64,000 nucleotides of DNA from Hyphomonas adhaerens MHS-3 (GCF_000685235.1 NZ_ARYH01000003.1:186001-250000); one strand, 5' to 3'. Positions 27,527 through 37,486 are shown, counted from the stretch's first letter. Numbers and translations are program-made. Notes: a model not told the origin generated them from the sequence alone.

Positions 27527-29065
27527 TTGGCAGACGGGCAACATGTCCAGACCCTGACGGCAGATCCACACGCCGGCAGCGATGTCCTGATCGTGGGAGC
27601 GGGCCTTGCCGGCCTGTTCCTGGCGCTGCAACTGGCGCCGCGCCCCTGTATCGTGATCTCGCCCGCGCCGCTCGGCCAGGCCGCCTCATCGGCCTGGGCA
27701 CAAGGGGGGCTCGCCGCAGCCCTTCACCCGAATGACAGCCCGGAACAGCACGCCGCCGACACGATCGCAGCCGGCGCGGGCCTGGTGGATCCCATCATCG
27801 CCCGCCTCATCGCCGAAGAAGGCCCGGCCCGCGTCCGGGACCTGATCGCCCTCGGCGTACCGTTCGACCGAACACCCGACGGCGCCCTCGCCCTGTCGCT
27901 GGAAGCCGCCCACTCCCACCCCCGGGTTGCCCGCGTGGCCGGAGACCTTGCGGGCAAGGCCATCATGGACGCGCTCGTCGCGGCGGTTCATTCCGCCTCT
28001 CACATCCGCATCGTGGAAGGCGTCCGTGCCGTCGGCCTGATGCAGGACGACCAGCTGAATGTTGCGGGCGTTATCCTGCGCGATGCGACCGGACGGCTGT
28101 CCACCCAGACGGCCCGCGAGACAGTTCTGTGCACCGGCGGGTCCGGCGGCCTGTTCCAGGTGACCACAAACCCGCCTGCCGCAAGAGGGGATGCCATCGC
28201 CATGGCCTGGGAGGCCGGCGCCCTGGTCGCTGATCTGGAATTCGTCCAGTTCCACCCCACCGCAATCGACATCGGCCGCGACCCGGCCCCGCTCGCCACG
28301 GAAGCCCTACGCGGTGAAGGCGCCACGCTGCGCAATCGTGACGGCACACGTTTCATGGAATCCTACCATGAACTAGCCGAACTGGCGCCGCGAGACGAGG
28401 TCGCCCGCGCCGTACATACAGAGCGCTTATCCGGCCGCGGGGCTTTCCTCGATTGCCGCGAAGCGGTCGGAGAGCATTTCCCCGAACACTTCCCGACGGT
28501 TTTTGCGGCCTGCAAATCAGCCGGGATCGACCCGCGGGTCGACATGATCCCCATCGCCCCGGCAGCGCATTATCACATGGGCGGCATCGTGCCGGACTTC
28601 TGGGGCAGGTCTTCATTGGATGGTCTCTCCGTCTGCGGAGAATGTACATCGACCGGTGTGCACGGCGCGAACCGCCTTGCCTCCAACTCCCTGCTGGAAG
28701 CAGTGGTCTTCGCCCACCGTATTGCCGAACGCCTGCGGGATGCAAAGCTGCCCGATATTCGCGCCAGCAAAGGTCATGTCCCGGACGCGCTGCCGCATGA
28801 GGCCCTGCAAACACTTCGCCTGGCGATGTCCCGGGATTGCGGCGTTGTGCGCAATGCCACCGGACTTGCCGAAGTCGCTGAACTGATCGACCAGCTGCGC
28901 ACCCAACATGGCCCGGCCCGGGCCGTGACGTCAGCCGGACTGATCGTGAAAAGCGCGCAGGACCGCCATGAAAGCCGTGGCGGCCATTACAGATCCGATT
29001 TTCCCGAAGCCGGCGAGCCTCATCGCCAGTTCCTCCAACGCCCCTTCGAAGAGAGCGTTTCATAA
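27527..29065 (+). CDS. nadB: L-aspartate oxidase
   Basis: The 512-residue flavoprotein has the FAD-binding motif DVLIVGAGLAGLFLALQL, SSAWAQGGLAAAL, TGGSGGLFQVTTNP and the active-site segment YHMGGIVPD. It oxidises L-aspartate to iminoaspartate, the substrate for NadA. No in-frame ATG exists ahead of the FAD motif; the TTG at 27527, two bases after the previous stop, is the best start. The nadB stop overlaps nadC (TAATG). The C-terminal helical domain ends RGGHYRSDFPEAGEPHRQF, normal for NadB. Confidence 0.94.
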   Translation: MADGQHVQTLTADPHAGSDVLIVGAGLAGLFLALQLAPRPCIVISPAPLGQAASSAWAQGGLAAALHPNDSPEQHAADTIAAGAGLVDPIIARLIAEEGPARVRDLIALGVPFDRTPDGALALSLEAAHSHPRVARVAGDLAGKAIMDALVAAVHSASHIRIVEGVRAVGLMQDDQLNVAGVILRDATGRLSTQTARETVLCTGGSGGLFQVTTNPPAARGDAIAMAWEAGALVADLEFVQFHPTAIDIGRDPAPLATEALRGEGATLRNRDGTRFMESYHELAELAPRDEVARAVHTERLSGRGAFLDCREAVGEHFPEHFPTVFAACKSAGIDPRVDMIPIAPAAHYHMGGIVPDFWGRSSLDGLSVCGECTSTGVHGANRLASNSLLEAVVFAHRIAERLRDAKLPDIRASKGHVPDALPHEALQTLRLAMSRDCGVVRNATGLAEVAELIDQLRTQHGPARAVTSAGLIVKSAQDRHESRGGHYRSDFPEAGEPHRQFLQRPFEESVS

Positions 29066-29919
29066 TGACTCCCGTTCCTCCGCCCCTTCCCGACATCATC
29101 CTGGATCCGATTGTGCGCCTGGCGCTGGCGGAGGACCTCGGCCGCGCCGGTGACCTGACCACAGACGCGACCATTGCACCGGACACCCAGCTGAAAGTCG
29201 TCATCGCGGCGCGCCAGACGGGCGTAATCGCCGGGCTCGATGCAGCGGCATATGCGCTCAAGCTGATCGATCCGTCCGTGAAACTGACCGTCGAGAAGCC
29301 GGACGGCTCCATTCTGGCGAAAGGCGATGTGGTCGCCCGCCTCGAAGGGTCTGCGCGGTCCATCCTGATCGCGGAACGCACGATGCTGAATTTCCTGGGC
29401 CGCCTGTCCGCCGTCGCCACCATGACGCGCACATTCGCCGACAAGATTGCACATACAAACGCCACTATTGTCTGTACCCGGAAGACAACGCCGGGACACC
29501 GCGCCCTCGAAAAGCGCGCGGTGCGCTGCGGCGGTGGCACGGCCCACCGTTATGGGCTCGATGACGCCGTTCTCATCAAGGACAACCACATCGCGGCCTG
29601 CGGATCAGTCTCGACTGCCCTTGAACGCGCGAAGGCGTATGCCGGACACCTGCGGATGATCGAGGTGGAGGTCGACTCGCTGGATCAGCTGAAAGAGGCG
29701 CTGCCACATGGCCCGCACGCAGTCCTGCTGGACAATATGAGCCCTGACACGCTGCGAGAAGCCGTCGCCATTGCCGGTGGCAAGGTCGTGCTGGAAGCTT
29801 CAGGTGGTGTGAACCTCGATACTGTGGCCGCGATTGCGGAGACGGGCGTGGATTTCATCTCGGTCGGCGCACTCACCCATTCGGCGCCAAACCTTGACCT
29901 CGGAATGGATGTGGTCTGA
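29065..29919 (+). CDS. nadC: Nicotinate-nucleotide pyrophosphorylase (carboxylating)
   Basis: The 284-residue enzyme has LAEDLGRAGDLTTDA near the N-terminus, RTMLNFLGRLSAVAT, the substrate-binding TRKTTPGHRALEKRAVRCGG, KDNHIAACGS and, near the end, LEASGGVNLDTVAAIAETGVD. It converts quinolinate and PRPP to nicotinate mononucleotide, the third step of NAD synthesis. The ATG overlaps the nadB stop by one base. An SDR gene follows after 45 bases. Confidence 0.95.
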   Translation: MTPVPPPLPDIILDPIVRLALAEDLGRAGDLTTDATIAPDTQLKVVIAARQTGVIAGLDAAAYALKLIDPSVKLTVEKPDGSILAKGDVVARLEGSARSILIAERTMLNFLGRLSAVATMTRTFADKIAHTNATIVCTRKTTPGHRALEKRAVRCGGGTAHRYGLDDAVLIKDNHIAACGSVSTALERAKAYAGHLRMIEVEVDSLDQLKEALPHGPHAVLLDNMSPDTLREAVAIAGGKVVLEASGGVNLDTVAAIAETGVDFISVGALTHSAPNLDLGMDVV

Positions 29920-29964
29920 CACTGCGGTCATCGGGCAACTGCCCACGCAGGAGGGACTTCAGAC

Positions 29965-30774
29965 ATGGCCAGCGCGAACGGCCGCAAGAGCATTTTCATC
30001 ACAGGCGCCGCGTCCGGTATCGGCGCAGAGACAGCGCGGTTCTTTTCCGAAAAGGGCTGGTTCTGCGGTCTCTATGACGTGAACACGGCAGGCCTCGCAG
30101 ACGTGGCCGGCGAACTCGGGGCCGGCAATTCGGTCTACGCAAAACTGGATGTCCGCGACCGCAATGATTGGGCACTGGCCGTAAAGAGCTTCTCGGAAGC
30201 GACAGACGGCAAGATGCATGTCCTGTTCAACAATGCCGGAATCGGCCGGCACGGCTGGTTCGAGGAAATCTCCGGCGACGACAATGATCTGGTCGTCGAT
30301 GTGAACGTCAAAGGCGTTATCAATGGCGTGCAGGCCTGCCTGCCGCTGCTGAAGGACACGGAAGGCGCGCGCATCGTCAACACGGCTTCGACTGCCGGGA
30401 TGGTCGGCTCCCCCCGTCTTGCCGTTTACTCCGCCACGAAGTTCGCCGTCCGGGGGCTGACGGAAGCGCTCGACGCAGAATTCCGGGATCTCGACATCCG
30501 CGTCACCAGCCTGATGCCCTGGTTCATCGATACGCCAATCCTGGACATGGGCACGACCGAAGGTGCCAATGTCAAAATGGCCGACGAGATCCGCGATGCC
30601 GGACAGGACGTCTATCCCGTCTCGCTCGCCGCGCAGCGGGCATGGGACGCAGCACATGGCGACGACATCCACTATATGGCCGGCAAGGCCGCGCAGCGGG
30701 CGAAATTCATCAGCCGTTGGGCACCGGGCCTGATCCGCAACCAGGTGAAGAAGTCCGTCCCGTCGCGCGACTGA
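29965..30774 (+). CDS. Short-chain dehydrogenase/reductase (SDR)
   Basis: The 269-residue protein has the classical SDR nucleotide motif TGAASGIG (13-20), NNAG (89-92), and the catalytic Ser142, Tyr155 and Lys159 (YSATK). Asp38 after the second strand suggests NAD preference. The C-terminal helix with RWAPGLIRNQVKKSVPSRD is of the type seen in Hyphomonadaceae SDRs. The substrate is unknown. It is 45 bases after nadC and may be co-transcribed; a strong hairpin terminator follows its stop. Confidence 0.88.
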   Translation: MASANGRKSIFITGAASGIGAETARFFSEKGWFCGLYDVNTAGLADVAGELGAGNSVYAKLDVRDRNDWALAVKSFSEATDGKMHVLFNNAGIGRHGWFEEISGDDNDLVVDVNVKGVINGVQACLPLLKDTEGARIVNTASTAGMVGSPRLAVYSATKFAVRGLTEALDAEFRDLDIRVTSLMPWFIDTPILDMGTTEGANVKMADEIRDAGQDVYPVSLAAQRAWDAAHGDDIHYMAGKAAQRAKFISRWAPGLIRNQVKKSVPSRD

Positions 30775-30810
30775 GCCAGCCTCACCCGCGCCCCGCAAAA
30801 ACAAAAAAAG

Positions 30811-30838
30811 GCCGCCGGTGGAATGCCGGCGGCTTTTT
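30811..30838. terminator. Bidirectional hairpin terminator
   Basis: GCCGCCGG (30811-30818) and CCGGCGGC (30826-30833) form an 8-base-pair stem with a 7-base loop. TTTTT follows on the plus strand (30834-30838), ending the nad-SDR unit. A run of seven A's before it (30803-30809) gives a U-tract on the minus strand for the convergent wall-hydrolase gene. Confidence 0.85.
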
Positions 30839-30858
30839 CATTGTTTCAGAATTTCAGA

Positions 30859-32022
30859 TCAGCGCATTCCGCCGGCTGCGGAGACGGCCTTTGCGGCCTG
30901 GGCAGCGGTATAGGAATCGATCGCGTCGTTGGAGGCCACTTCAAAGGAATCGTCCCGGGCCGTTGTCATGCGCGGGGCGCCATTGGTGATCGTGCGGGTG
31001 GACGTGGTCACTGTGGCCGGGGCCGCAGTCGCATCGACAGTGCCTGCGACCTTCATTTCGCCCGGCGTCGCTTCACGCAGGACGGACAGAGTCTCTTTAT
31101 TCAGGTCTTTCGTTTCAGCTGCAGCCACGACCGGGGCCGGAGCGGACCGCGACGCGCTGGCGCGGCGAACCTTTGCCCATTCGGAGCCACGTGGGAAACG
31201 GTAGAACACGTGCAGGCCGATCTTGTCGGTCTTGATCAGGCCAGCACTCCAGACCGGATCAACATATGTTGCGTGATAGTGCGTCGCGCCGCCTGTCCGA
31301 TCCTCGGCCAGGTTCATCAGGACATGCGCCGCAATCTCCTGCGCCTGCTCCCAGGCCGTGCCTTTCGGCTTGCGGCCAAGCGCGCCGTCGCAGGTGAAGG
31401 TGAACTGGCAGCCGGTCGTCCGGGTTGCGCCCTGGAAGACCACACCGCAAACGGTATCCGGATAGCGATGATCGCGCATCCGGTTGGAAATCACTTCGGC
31501 AACGGCCAGCTGGCCGGCCAGCGGCTCATTCCGGGATTCGTAATAGATGGCCTGCGCCATACAATGCGCTTCGGAGTCGAGCGCTTCCGCGCGCTTCAGG
31601 TGCTCCGGCCGGAAAGAGACGAGCGAGGCGATTGCCGCACCATCCCGGTCACGCTTGGCATAGCGGCTCATCGAGGAGGCGGTATCGCGCTCCAGAGTGT
31701 ATTCGACAGTGCGGATCCACGGCGTGTCCAGCAGTGACGGCGCATGATCGGCCAGACGGACGCTGGCGCCGCCATCTTCGATCTGCGCGAACCGCTGGGC
31801 CTGCTCGCTGAAGTCTGCTTGTGCGCGAATATCTGACTGGACCGAGCCGATCACCGGCAGGGTCACAGTTGCCGCCACAGCGCAGACCGCTACGGTCGCG
31901 CCGCGAATGACAATATCGCGCTGTTCCTCATTCGTCATGGCCATCCACCAACGCTTGAGCCGCCCTTGGAGCCCACGCATTGACGACAGAGTCGCCGTTC
32001 GTGGTTGAAGAACCCTTAACAT
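30859..32022 (-). CDS. SleB/CwlJ-type cell wall hydrolase
   Basis: The 387-residue protein has a membrane anchor at about residues 41-61 and the Hydrolase_2 (SleB/CwlJ) domain at about 153-275, with AIYYESRNEPLAGQLAVAEV carrying Glu162, the conserved catalytic acid, then RTTGCQFTFTCDG and HYHATYVDPVW. These enzymes act as peptidoglycan lytic transglycosylases or amidases; here with a cytosolic N-terminus and periplasmic catalytic domain. The C-terminal tail (about 290-387) is Ala/Thr-rich and low complexity. Start ATG 32022 follows AGGAGAG; a GTG directly before it (32025) is the only nearby alternative. Confidence 0.85.
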   Translation of the reverse strand: MLRVLQPRTATLSSMRGLQGRLKRWWMAMTNEEQRDIVIRGATVAVCAVAATVTLPVIGSVQSDIRAQADFSEQAQRFAQIEDGGASVRLADHAPSLLDTPWIRTVEYTLERDTASSMSRYAKRDRDGAAIASLVSFRPEHLKRAEALDSEAHCMAQAIYYESRNEPLAGQLAVAEVISNRMRDHRYPDTVCGVVFQGATRTTGCQFTFTCDGALGRKPKGTAWEQAQEIAAHVLMNLAEDRTGGATHYHATYVDPVWSAGLIKTDKIGLHVFYRFPRGSEWAKVRRASASRSAPAPVVAAAETKDLNKETLSVLREATPGEMKVAGTVDATAAPATVTTSTRTITNGAPRMTTARDDSFEVASNDAIDSYTAAQAAKAVSAAGGMR

Positions 32023-32025
32023 CAC

Positions 32026-32305
32026 CGCTCTCCTAAGTCCCGTTGGGCGATATCATTCCGCCCTGTTTTGCAGTTTCGGGACTGCTTGGATTTACTGTTT
32101 CCGGCAGTATTTTCCGCCGTTTCATGAGCGGAATATGCTGTCGAACAGCTACCTAGCAAGAAGCTGGCCAGAGTCTGGAGTGACAATTCCGTCAGGCTGG
32201 AATCGCCTATTAGGCGAGTAAATTCGGTGTAATTTTCGCCCCAGCGTTCAACTTGTTGATTTTTCGTAAAATTTCTACGTTTTTGAACCGGAATATGTTG
32301 CGGTG
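32026..32305. other. A+T-richer intergenic region upstream of the wall hydrolase
   Basis: This gap separates the wall-hydrolase start from the end of ppdK and should contain the hydrolase promoter. It is richer in A+T than the genes around it. A small palindrome CGCCTATTAGGCG lies near 32206-32218. I see no credible open frame, and no clear -35/-10 pair on the minus strand. Confidence 0.5.
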
Positions 32306-32340
32306 CAAAAAAACGGCTGTGGCAAGATTGCCACAGCCGT
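32306..32340 (-). terminator. Rho-independent terminator of ppdK
   Basis: ACGGCTGTGGCA (32313-32324) and TGCCACAGCCGT (32329-32340) form a 12-base-pair stem with an AGAT loop. On the minus strand the stem is followed by a run of T's (complement of the A run from 32308), 26 bases after the ppdK stop. Confidence 0.92.
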
Positions 32341-32366
32341 CTGTAATCGATTCGAGACCGAAACTG

Positions 32367-35060
32367 TCAGCTGTCCGATTCCGACAACGCGGCGTGTGCC
32401 GCAGCGAGACGCGCGATCGGCACCCGGTAGGGAGAACAGGACACATAATCGAGGCCAGTCCGGTGGCAGAAGGCCACCGAAGCCGGATCTCCGCCATGCT
32501 CGCCGCAGATGCCCAGCTTGATGCCCGGACGGGTGTTACGGCCCCGCTCAGCGGCGGTTTTCACCAGTTCGCCGACACCTTCCTGGTCCAATGTGACAAA
32601 GGGGTCTTTTTCGTAGATTCCCTTGTCCTCATAGATCTTGAGGAAGCGTCCGGCATCGTCGCGCGAGATGCCCAGCGTGGTTTGCGTCAGGTCATTTGTG
32701 CCGAAGGAGAAGAACGCGGCCGACTGCGCGATATCGCCAGCCCGCAGTGCGGCCCGCGGCAGCTCGATCATCGTGCCGACCATATATTCGAGCGTGACGC
32801 CGGTTTCGGCGAATACGGCCTTGGCCTGCTCATCGACCACGGCTTTGAGGATCTGCAACTCGCGGTGGGTCGCCACCAGCGGGATCATCACTTCCGGAAT
32901 GGGCTTGCGGCCGGTTTCGTTGGCGATATTTACCGCCGCCTCGAAGATGGCCCGCGCCTGCATCTCGTAAATCTCGGGGTACGTAATCCCCAGACGGCAA
33001 CCGCGGTGCCCCAGCATCGGATTGCTCTCATGCAGGTCATCTGCGCGGCGCTTCAGTTCAGCAACGCTGACACCGGACGCCTTGGCAACGTCTTCCATAT
33101 CCTCATCGGTATGCGGAAGGAATTCGTGCAGCGGCGGATCGAGCAGACGGATCGTCGCCGGACGGTCTTCCAGAATGCGGAAGATCTCCTCGAAATCGCT
33201 CCGCTGCATCGGCAGCAGCTTGTCCAGGGAGGCACGGCGCCCCGCCACGTCGTTTGACAGGATCATGGCCCGCACTTCCGGGATACGCTCTTCTTCGAAG
33301 AACATGTGTTCAGTGCGGCAAAGGCCAATACCTTCAGCACCGAACTCAACCGCTGTCCGGGTGTCGAGCGGCGTTTCCGCATTGGCGCGTACTTTCAGAC
33401 GGCGGGCTGCATCGGCCCAGGTCATCAGTGTACCAAAATCGCCGGAAAGGTCCGGCTGGACCATGTCCACGGCCCCAAGCATCACCTGGCCGGTTGCGCC
33501 GTCCACGGTGATGATGTCGCCCTTTTTCACTTCACGGCCCATGACGCGGAACACGCCGGCCTTGCTGTCGACCTGCAAGCCGCCGGCACCGCAAACACAT
33601 GGGCGGCCCATGCCGCGCGCCACAACGGCGGCGTGGCTGGTCATGCCACCGCGAGCCGTCACAATGCCACGGGCGGCGTGCATGCCCTTGATGTCTTCAG
33701 GGCTCGTCTCGACACGGACGAGAATGACATCCTCGCCTTTCTCGGCCAACTGGAACGCCTCGTCGGAATCGAACACGGCCTTGCCGACAGCCGCGCCCGG
33801 GCTGGCCGGCAGGCCAACCACAAGCACGTCACGCTCGGCGTCTTCGGAAATTGTCGGGTGCAGCAGCTGATCCAGCTGCGATGGCAGCAGGCGCAGAACG
33901 GCTTCATTCTCGGTGATCAGGCCTTCGCGGGCCATGTCCACAGCGATCTTGAGCGCGGCGGCGGCGGTGCGTTTCCCGTTGCGGGTCTGCAGCATGTAGA
34001 GACTGCCGTCCTCGACCGTGAATTCGAGGTCCTGCATGTCCTTGTAGTGGCGCTCCAGCGTGTTCGCGACATCGCGCAGCTGGGCGTAGACTTCCGGCAT
34101 GGCCTCTTCCAGCGGGGCATCTTCGGAGCCCAGCGTGTCAGCGCGCTCGCGCGAGATCGGGGCCGGGGTGCGGATGCCCGCAACAACATCCTCGCCCTGC
34201 GCATTGATCAGATATTCGCCATAGAAGATCGACTCCCCGTTCGACGGGTCGCGCGTGAAGGCGACGCCCGTCGCGGAGGATTCGCCCAGATTGCCGAACA
34301 CCATGGATTGCACGGTCACCGCCGTGCCCCATTCGGCCGGGATGTCGTTCAGTTTGCGATAGGTGATCGCGCGATCATTCATCCAGGAACCGAACACGGC
34401 GGAGATGGCGCCCCACAGCTGTTCCTTAGGGTCTTCCGGGAAAGGCTTGCCCAGCTCTTTCTGGACCGTTTCCTTGTAAAGCACGATGATCTTCTGCCAG
34501 TCATCGGCGCTCATGTCGGTGTCGAGATCAATGCCCTGACGGTCCTTGTACTCGTCGAGAACGTGTTCGAACTCGTCATGGCCCATGCCGAGCACGACAT
34601 TGGAATACATCTGGATGAAGCGGCGATAGCTGTCATAGGCAAAGCGGTCGCCGGCCTTCTTGGCCAGGCCAACCACAGACGCTTCATTCAGGCCGAGATT
34701 CAGCACCGTATCCATCATACCCGGCATCGAGGCGCGCGCGCCTGAGCGCACGGACACGAGCAGCGGGTTTTCCGGATCGCCGAAGCCCTTGCCGGACTTC
34801 TTCTCAAGATCGGCCAGCGCCTGGTCCACCTGCGGGGCGAGCGTGGAAGGATATTCCCGCTCAAGCTCGTAATAGGCGGTGCAAACAGCGGTGGAGATCG
34901 TAAAGCCCGGCGGCACCGGCAGGCCCAGCTTGGCCATTTCGGCGAGGTTCGCCCCCTTGCCGCCCAGCAAATTCTTCATGGAGGCATCGCCATCGGCGGT
35001 GCCCCCGCCGAATGCGTAAACCCAGGTCTCTTCCGCGTGCTTCAGTGCTGCTTCACCCAT
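32367..35060 (-). CDS. ppdK: Pyruvate, phosphate dikinase
   Basis: The 897-residue enzyme interconverts pyruvate, ATP and Pi with PEP, AMP and PPi. The N-terminal ATP-grasp domain starts YAFGGG and has LLGGKGANLAEMAKLGLPVPPGF; the phosphohistidine is His476 in GGMTSHAAVVARG, and the C-terminal TIM barrel has the CRTEHMFFEEERI, MVGTMIELPRAAL, FFSFGTNDLTQTT and GICGEHGGDP motifs. Length is normal. The ATG at 35060 is the usual MGEAALKH-type start with GAGGA upstream; an open frame continues 63 bases farther. glyS is 215 bases upstream, and a strong terminator follows. Confidence 0.96.
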   Translation of the reverse strand: MGEAALKHAEETWVYAFGGGTADGDASMKNLLGGKGANLAEMAKLGLPVPPGFTISTAVCTAYYELEREYPSTLAPQVDQALADLEKKSGKGFGDPENPLLVSVRSGARASMPGMMDTVLNLGLNEASVVGLAKKAGDRFAYDSYRRFIQMYSNVVLGMGHDEFEHVLDEYKDRQGIDLDTDMSADDWQKIIVLYKETVQKELGKPFPEDPKEQLWGAISAVFGSWMNDRAITYRKLNDIPAEWGTAVTVQSMVFGNLGESSATGVAFTRDPSNGESIFYGEYLINAQGEDVVAGIRTPAPISRERADTLGSEDAPLEEAMPEVYAQLRDVANTLERHYKDMQDLEFTVEDGSLYMLQTRNGKRTAAAALKIAVDMAREGLITENEAVLRLLPSQLDQLLHPTISEDAERDVLVVGLPASPGAAVGKAVFDSDEAFQLAEKGEDVILVRVETSPEDIKGMHAARGIVTARGGMTSHAAVVARGMGRPCVCGAGGLQVDSKAGVFRVMGREVKKGDIITVDGATGQVMLGAVDMVQPDLSGDFGTLMTWADAARRLKVRANAETPLDTRTAVEFGAEGIGLCRTEHMFFEEERIPEVRAMILSNDVAGRRASLDKLLPMQRSDFEEIFRILEDRPATIRLLDPPLHEFLPHTDEDMEDVAKASGVSVAELKRRADDLHESNPMLGHRGCRLGITYPEIYEMQARAIFEAAVNIANETGRKPIPEVMIPLVATHRELQILKAVVDEQAKAVFAETGVTLEYMVGTMIELPRAALRAGDIAQSAAFFSFGTNDLTQTTLGISRDDAGRFLKIYEDKGIYEKDPFVTLDQEGVGELVKTAAERGRNTRPGIKLGICGEHGGDPASVAFCHRTGLDYVSCSPYRVPIARLAAAHAALSESDS

Positions 35061-35275
35061 GGTGTCCTCTTCCGTTGTCTGCGCGCGCCAATGCATGCCC
35101 GCTCGCGCGCGAGGGGATTGCAAACCCTATGCTGCATCGCAGCGCCAAATGCCAGCGGTTGAAAGGTCGCTTATGCCCTGACAACGTTGTTTTTCGTCAC
35201 ATAGCTGTATCAAATCCCAACGGTCAGGGTTTGAAGAGGAAAATCTGTTCCGATGCGGGACGGCGGCCCGCCGGT

Positions 35276-37486
35276 TCAGCCTTCGATCTGGGAGAAATCC
35301 GCTACGCGGTGCAGCGTGTCGCGGATATCGGCCAGCAGGGCGAGGCGATTCGCGCGGATGGCGGCATCCTGATCATTGACCATGACATGCTCGAAGAAGG
35401 CATCGACCGGCCCGCGCAGCCTGGCGAGTTCGGTCATCACGGCCCCGAAGTCCTCGTTTTTCAGGGGCTCTTCGATGTCGTGGCGTACCTGGCCGAGCGT
35501 CTGGTGCAGCGCGATCTCCTGATCCGCCCCGGCATCGATCAACGCGCCATCGACGGTGAGGGTCTCCGGCAGCGCGCCTTTCTTCTCCTCGGCCCGCAGG
35601 ATGTTCGCCGCGCGCTTGTAGCCCGCCAGCAGGTTCGCCCCGTCTTCGGTGCCGAGGAAGGCGCCGAGCGCTTCGACGCGCTTGGTGATCAACACGAGAT
35701 CGTCTTCGCCGAGCGCAAACACGGCGTCGATCAGGTCATGCCGCTGGCCCTGATCGCGGAGGTGTTGCTTGAGGCGGTCCGCGAAGAAGGAGAGGAGGTC
35801 TTCTGGAGCCTTCATAAGAGTTTCAGGCAGGTGGTGTTCTAAAAGTTCATCCAAGGCTGCCTGATCCACCGAAGACAAGGTCTGCCGATCAGCAATGCCG
35901 AGCCGTTCAAGTATCGGAAGGTAACGGGACTTGATTTCTTTCGTGATGCCAGAAAGCAGTTCCATGCCCAAAAGCGACGTCCGCCCAAAGACCACCGCAA
36001 AAAGATCCAGCCGGATGTCGTTCTCTAGAATAATCCGCACAACGCCCAGCGCTGCGCGGCGCAGCGCGAACGGGTCTTTCGAGCCGGTCGGTTTCTCGTT
36101 GATGGCCCAGAAGCCGACCAGCGTGTCCAGCTTGTCGGCGAGGGCGACGGCGATGCCTACCGGGTCGGTCGGCACATTGTCGCTCGGGCCCTGCGGCTTG
36201 TAATGGTCGCGGATCGCGTCGGCCACAGCGGCGGGCTCGCCCGCTTCCAGCGCATAATAGCGGCCCATCACACCCTGCAATTCCGGGAATTCGCCGACCA
36301 TCTCCGACACGAGGTCTGCCTTGGCAAGCCGCGCGGCGCGTTCGGCGAGGTCCGGATCGGCGCCCACTTTCGGGGCCAGTTCACGGGCCAGCGCCGCCAC
36401 ACGTTCCACCTTCTCACCCAGCGAGCCGAGCTCTGCCTTGAAGGCGATGGTCGACAGCTTCTCCGCCATCTCGTCCAGCGGCTTCGCCTTGTCGAGGTCC
36501 CAGAAGAAGCGGGCATCGTCGAGACGGGCTGACAGGACGCGGGAGTTACCCTCGGCCAGCTTCTTGCCGCCATCGGCCGCGTCGATGTTCGCCACCACAA
36601 TGAAGTGCGGCGCGAGCTTGCCGGTCTTCGCATCGTTCACGGCGAAGTATTTCTGGTGCGTGCGCATGGAGAGCTGGATCACTTCCGGCGGCAGGCTCAG
36701 GAAATCCGGGTCCATGTCGCCCAACACGACGACCGGCCATTCCGCGAGGCCGGTGACCTCTTCCAGCAGGCCCAGATCCTCGATCCAGTCGAGCCCGGCC
36801 TTGGCGCAGACATCCTGAATGCCCTTGCGGATAACCTCCCGGCGGTCGGCCCGCGTCAGCTTCACATGGCCGGCGCCTTCGAGCTGTTTGGAATAGTCTT
36901 CCCAGCCGGTCACGGTGTAAGGCCCGCGGCCATGCACGCGGTGGCCTTCCACCTGATTGCCGCTGGCGATGCCGTCCACGTCGAACGGCACGATCTTGCC
37001 ATCCAGCACGCAGGTGATCCGCTGCAGCGGACGCACCCAGCGCAGGTCACCCGTGCCCCAGCGCATCGACTTCGGCCAGTGGAAGCCACGGATGATGGCG
37101 GGCACCGCCTCTGCGATGATGTCGGTCGCGTCGCGTCCCGGCGTCTCGATCACGGCGACATAGAAATCGCCCTTCTTCGGATCGGAGCGCACTTCTGCCT
37201 GGCTGATGTCGCTGAGGCCGGCACCGCGCAGGAAGCCTTCGACGGCCTTGTCCGGCGCACCAACCTTCGGACCTTTGCGCTCTTCCTTCACGTCCGCCGA
37301 ACGCTCGCTGAGGCCGGTGATCGAGACGGTGAGGCGGCGCGGGCCGGAACAGGCAGCCAGCAGCTTCCATTTGAGGCCAGCCTCTTTCAGGGCCTTCTCC
37401 ATGGCGTCGCGGAGGTCCGCCTCGGCCTTCGCCTGCATGCGCGCAGGAATTTCCTCGGAAAAGAGTTCTAGAAGCAGCTCAGCCAT
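35276..37486 (-). CDS. glyS: Glycyl-tRNA synthetase beta subunit
   Basis: The 736-residue protein starts MAELLLELFSEEIPARMQ, the canonical beta-subunit N-terminus (an ATG 12 bases upstream is also in frame). It has KSMRWGTGDLRWVRPLQ, LSMRTHQKYFAV and the HD-type core TIAFKAELGSLGEKVERVAALA and ends with the anticodon-binding region (FFEHVMVNDQDAAIRANRLALL). It works as an alpha2beta2 complex with GlyQ. Unusually, three genes lie between glyQ and glyS on the same strand; the caspase gene ends 95 bases upstream. Confidence 0.95.
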   Translation of the reverse strand: MAELLLELFSEEIPARMQAKAEADLRDAMEKALKEAGLKWKLLAACSGPRRLTVSITGLSERSADVKEERKGPKVGAPDKAVEGFLRGAGLSDISQAEVRSDPKKGDFYVAVIETPGRDATDIIAEAVPAIIRGFHWPKSMRWGTGDLRWVRPLQRITCVLDGKIVPFDVDGIASGNQVEGHRVHGRGPYTVTGWEDYSKQLEGAGHVKLTRADRREVIRKGIQDVCAKAGLDWIEDLGLLEEVTGLAEWPVVVLGDMDPDFLSLPPEVIQLSMRTHQKYFAVNDAKTGKLAPHFIVVANIDAADGGKKLAEGNSRVLSARLDDARFFWDLDKAKPLDEMAEKLSTIAFKAELGSLGEKVERVAALARELAPKVGADPDLAERAARLAKADLVSEMVGEFPELQGVMGRYYALEAGEPAAVADAIRDHYKPQGPSDNVPTDPVGIAVALADKLDTLVGFWAINEKPTGSKDPFALRRAALGVVRIILENDIRLDLFAVVFGRTSLLGMELLSGITKEIKSRYLPILERLGIADRQTLSSVDQAALDELLEHHLPETLMKAPEDLLSFFADRLKQHLRDQGQRHDLIDAVFALGEDDLVLITKRVEALGAFLGTEDGANLLAGYKRAANILRAEEKKGALPETLTVDGALIDAGADQEIALHQTLGQVRHDIEEPLKNEDFGAVMTELARLRGPVDAFFEHVMVNDQDAAIRANRLALLADIRDTLHRVADFSQIEG

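Noticed and set aside
32005..32022. TTAA-N7-TCAA CtrA-like match at the wall-hydrolase start
   Set aside because: It lies within the coding sequence just after the start codon, where a promoter operator is not expected, and has a mismatch.
33306..34745. Plus-strand open frame inside ppdK
   Set aside because: Antisense to a full PPDK; no Shine-Dalgarno sequence or domain.
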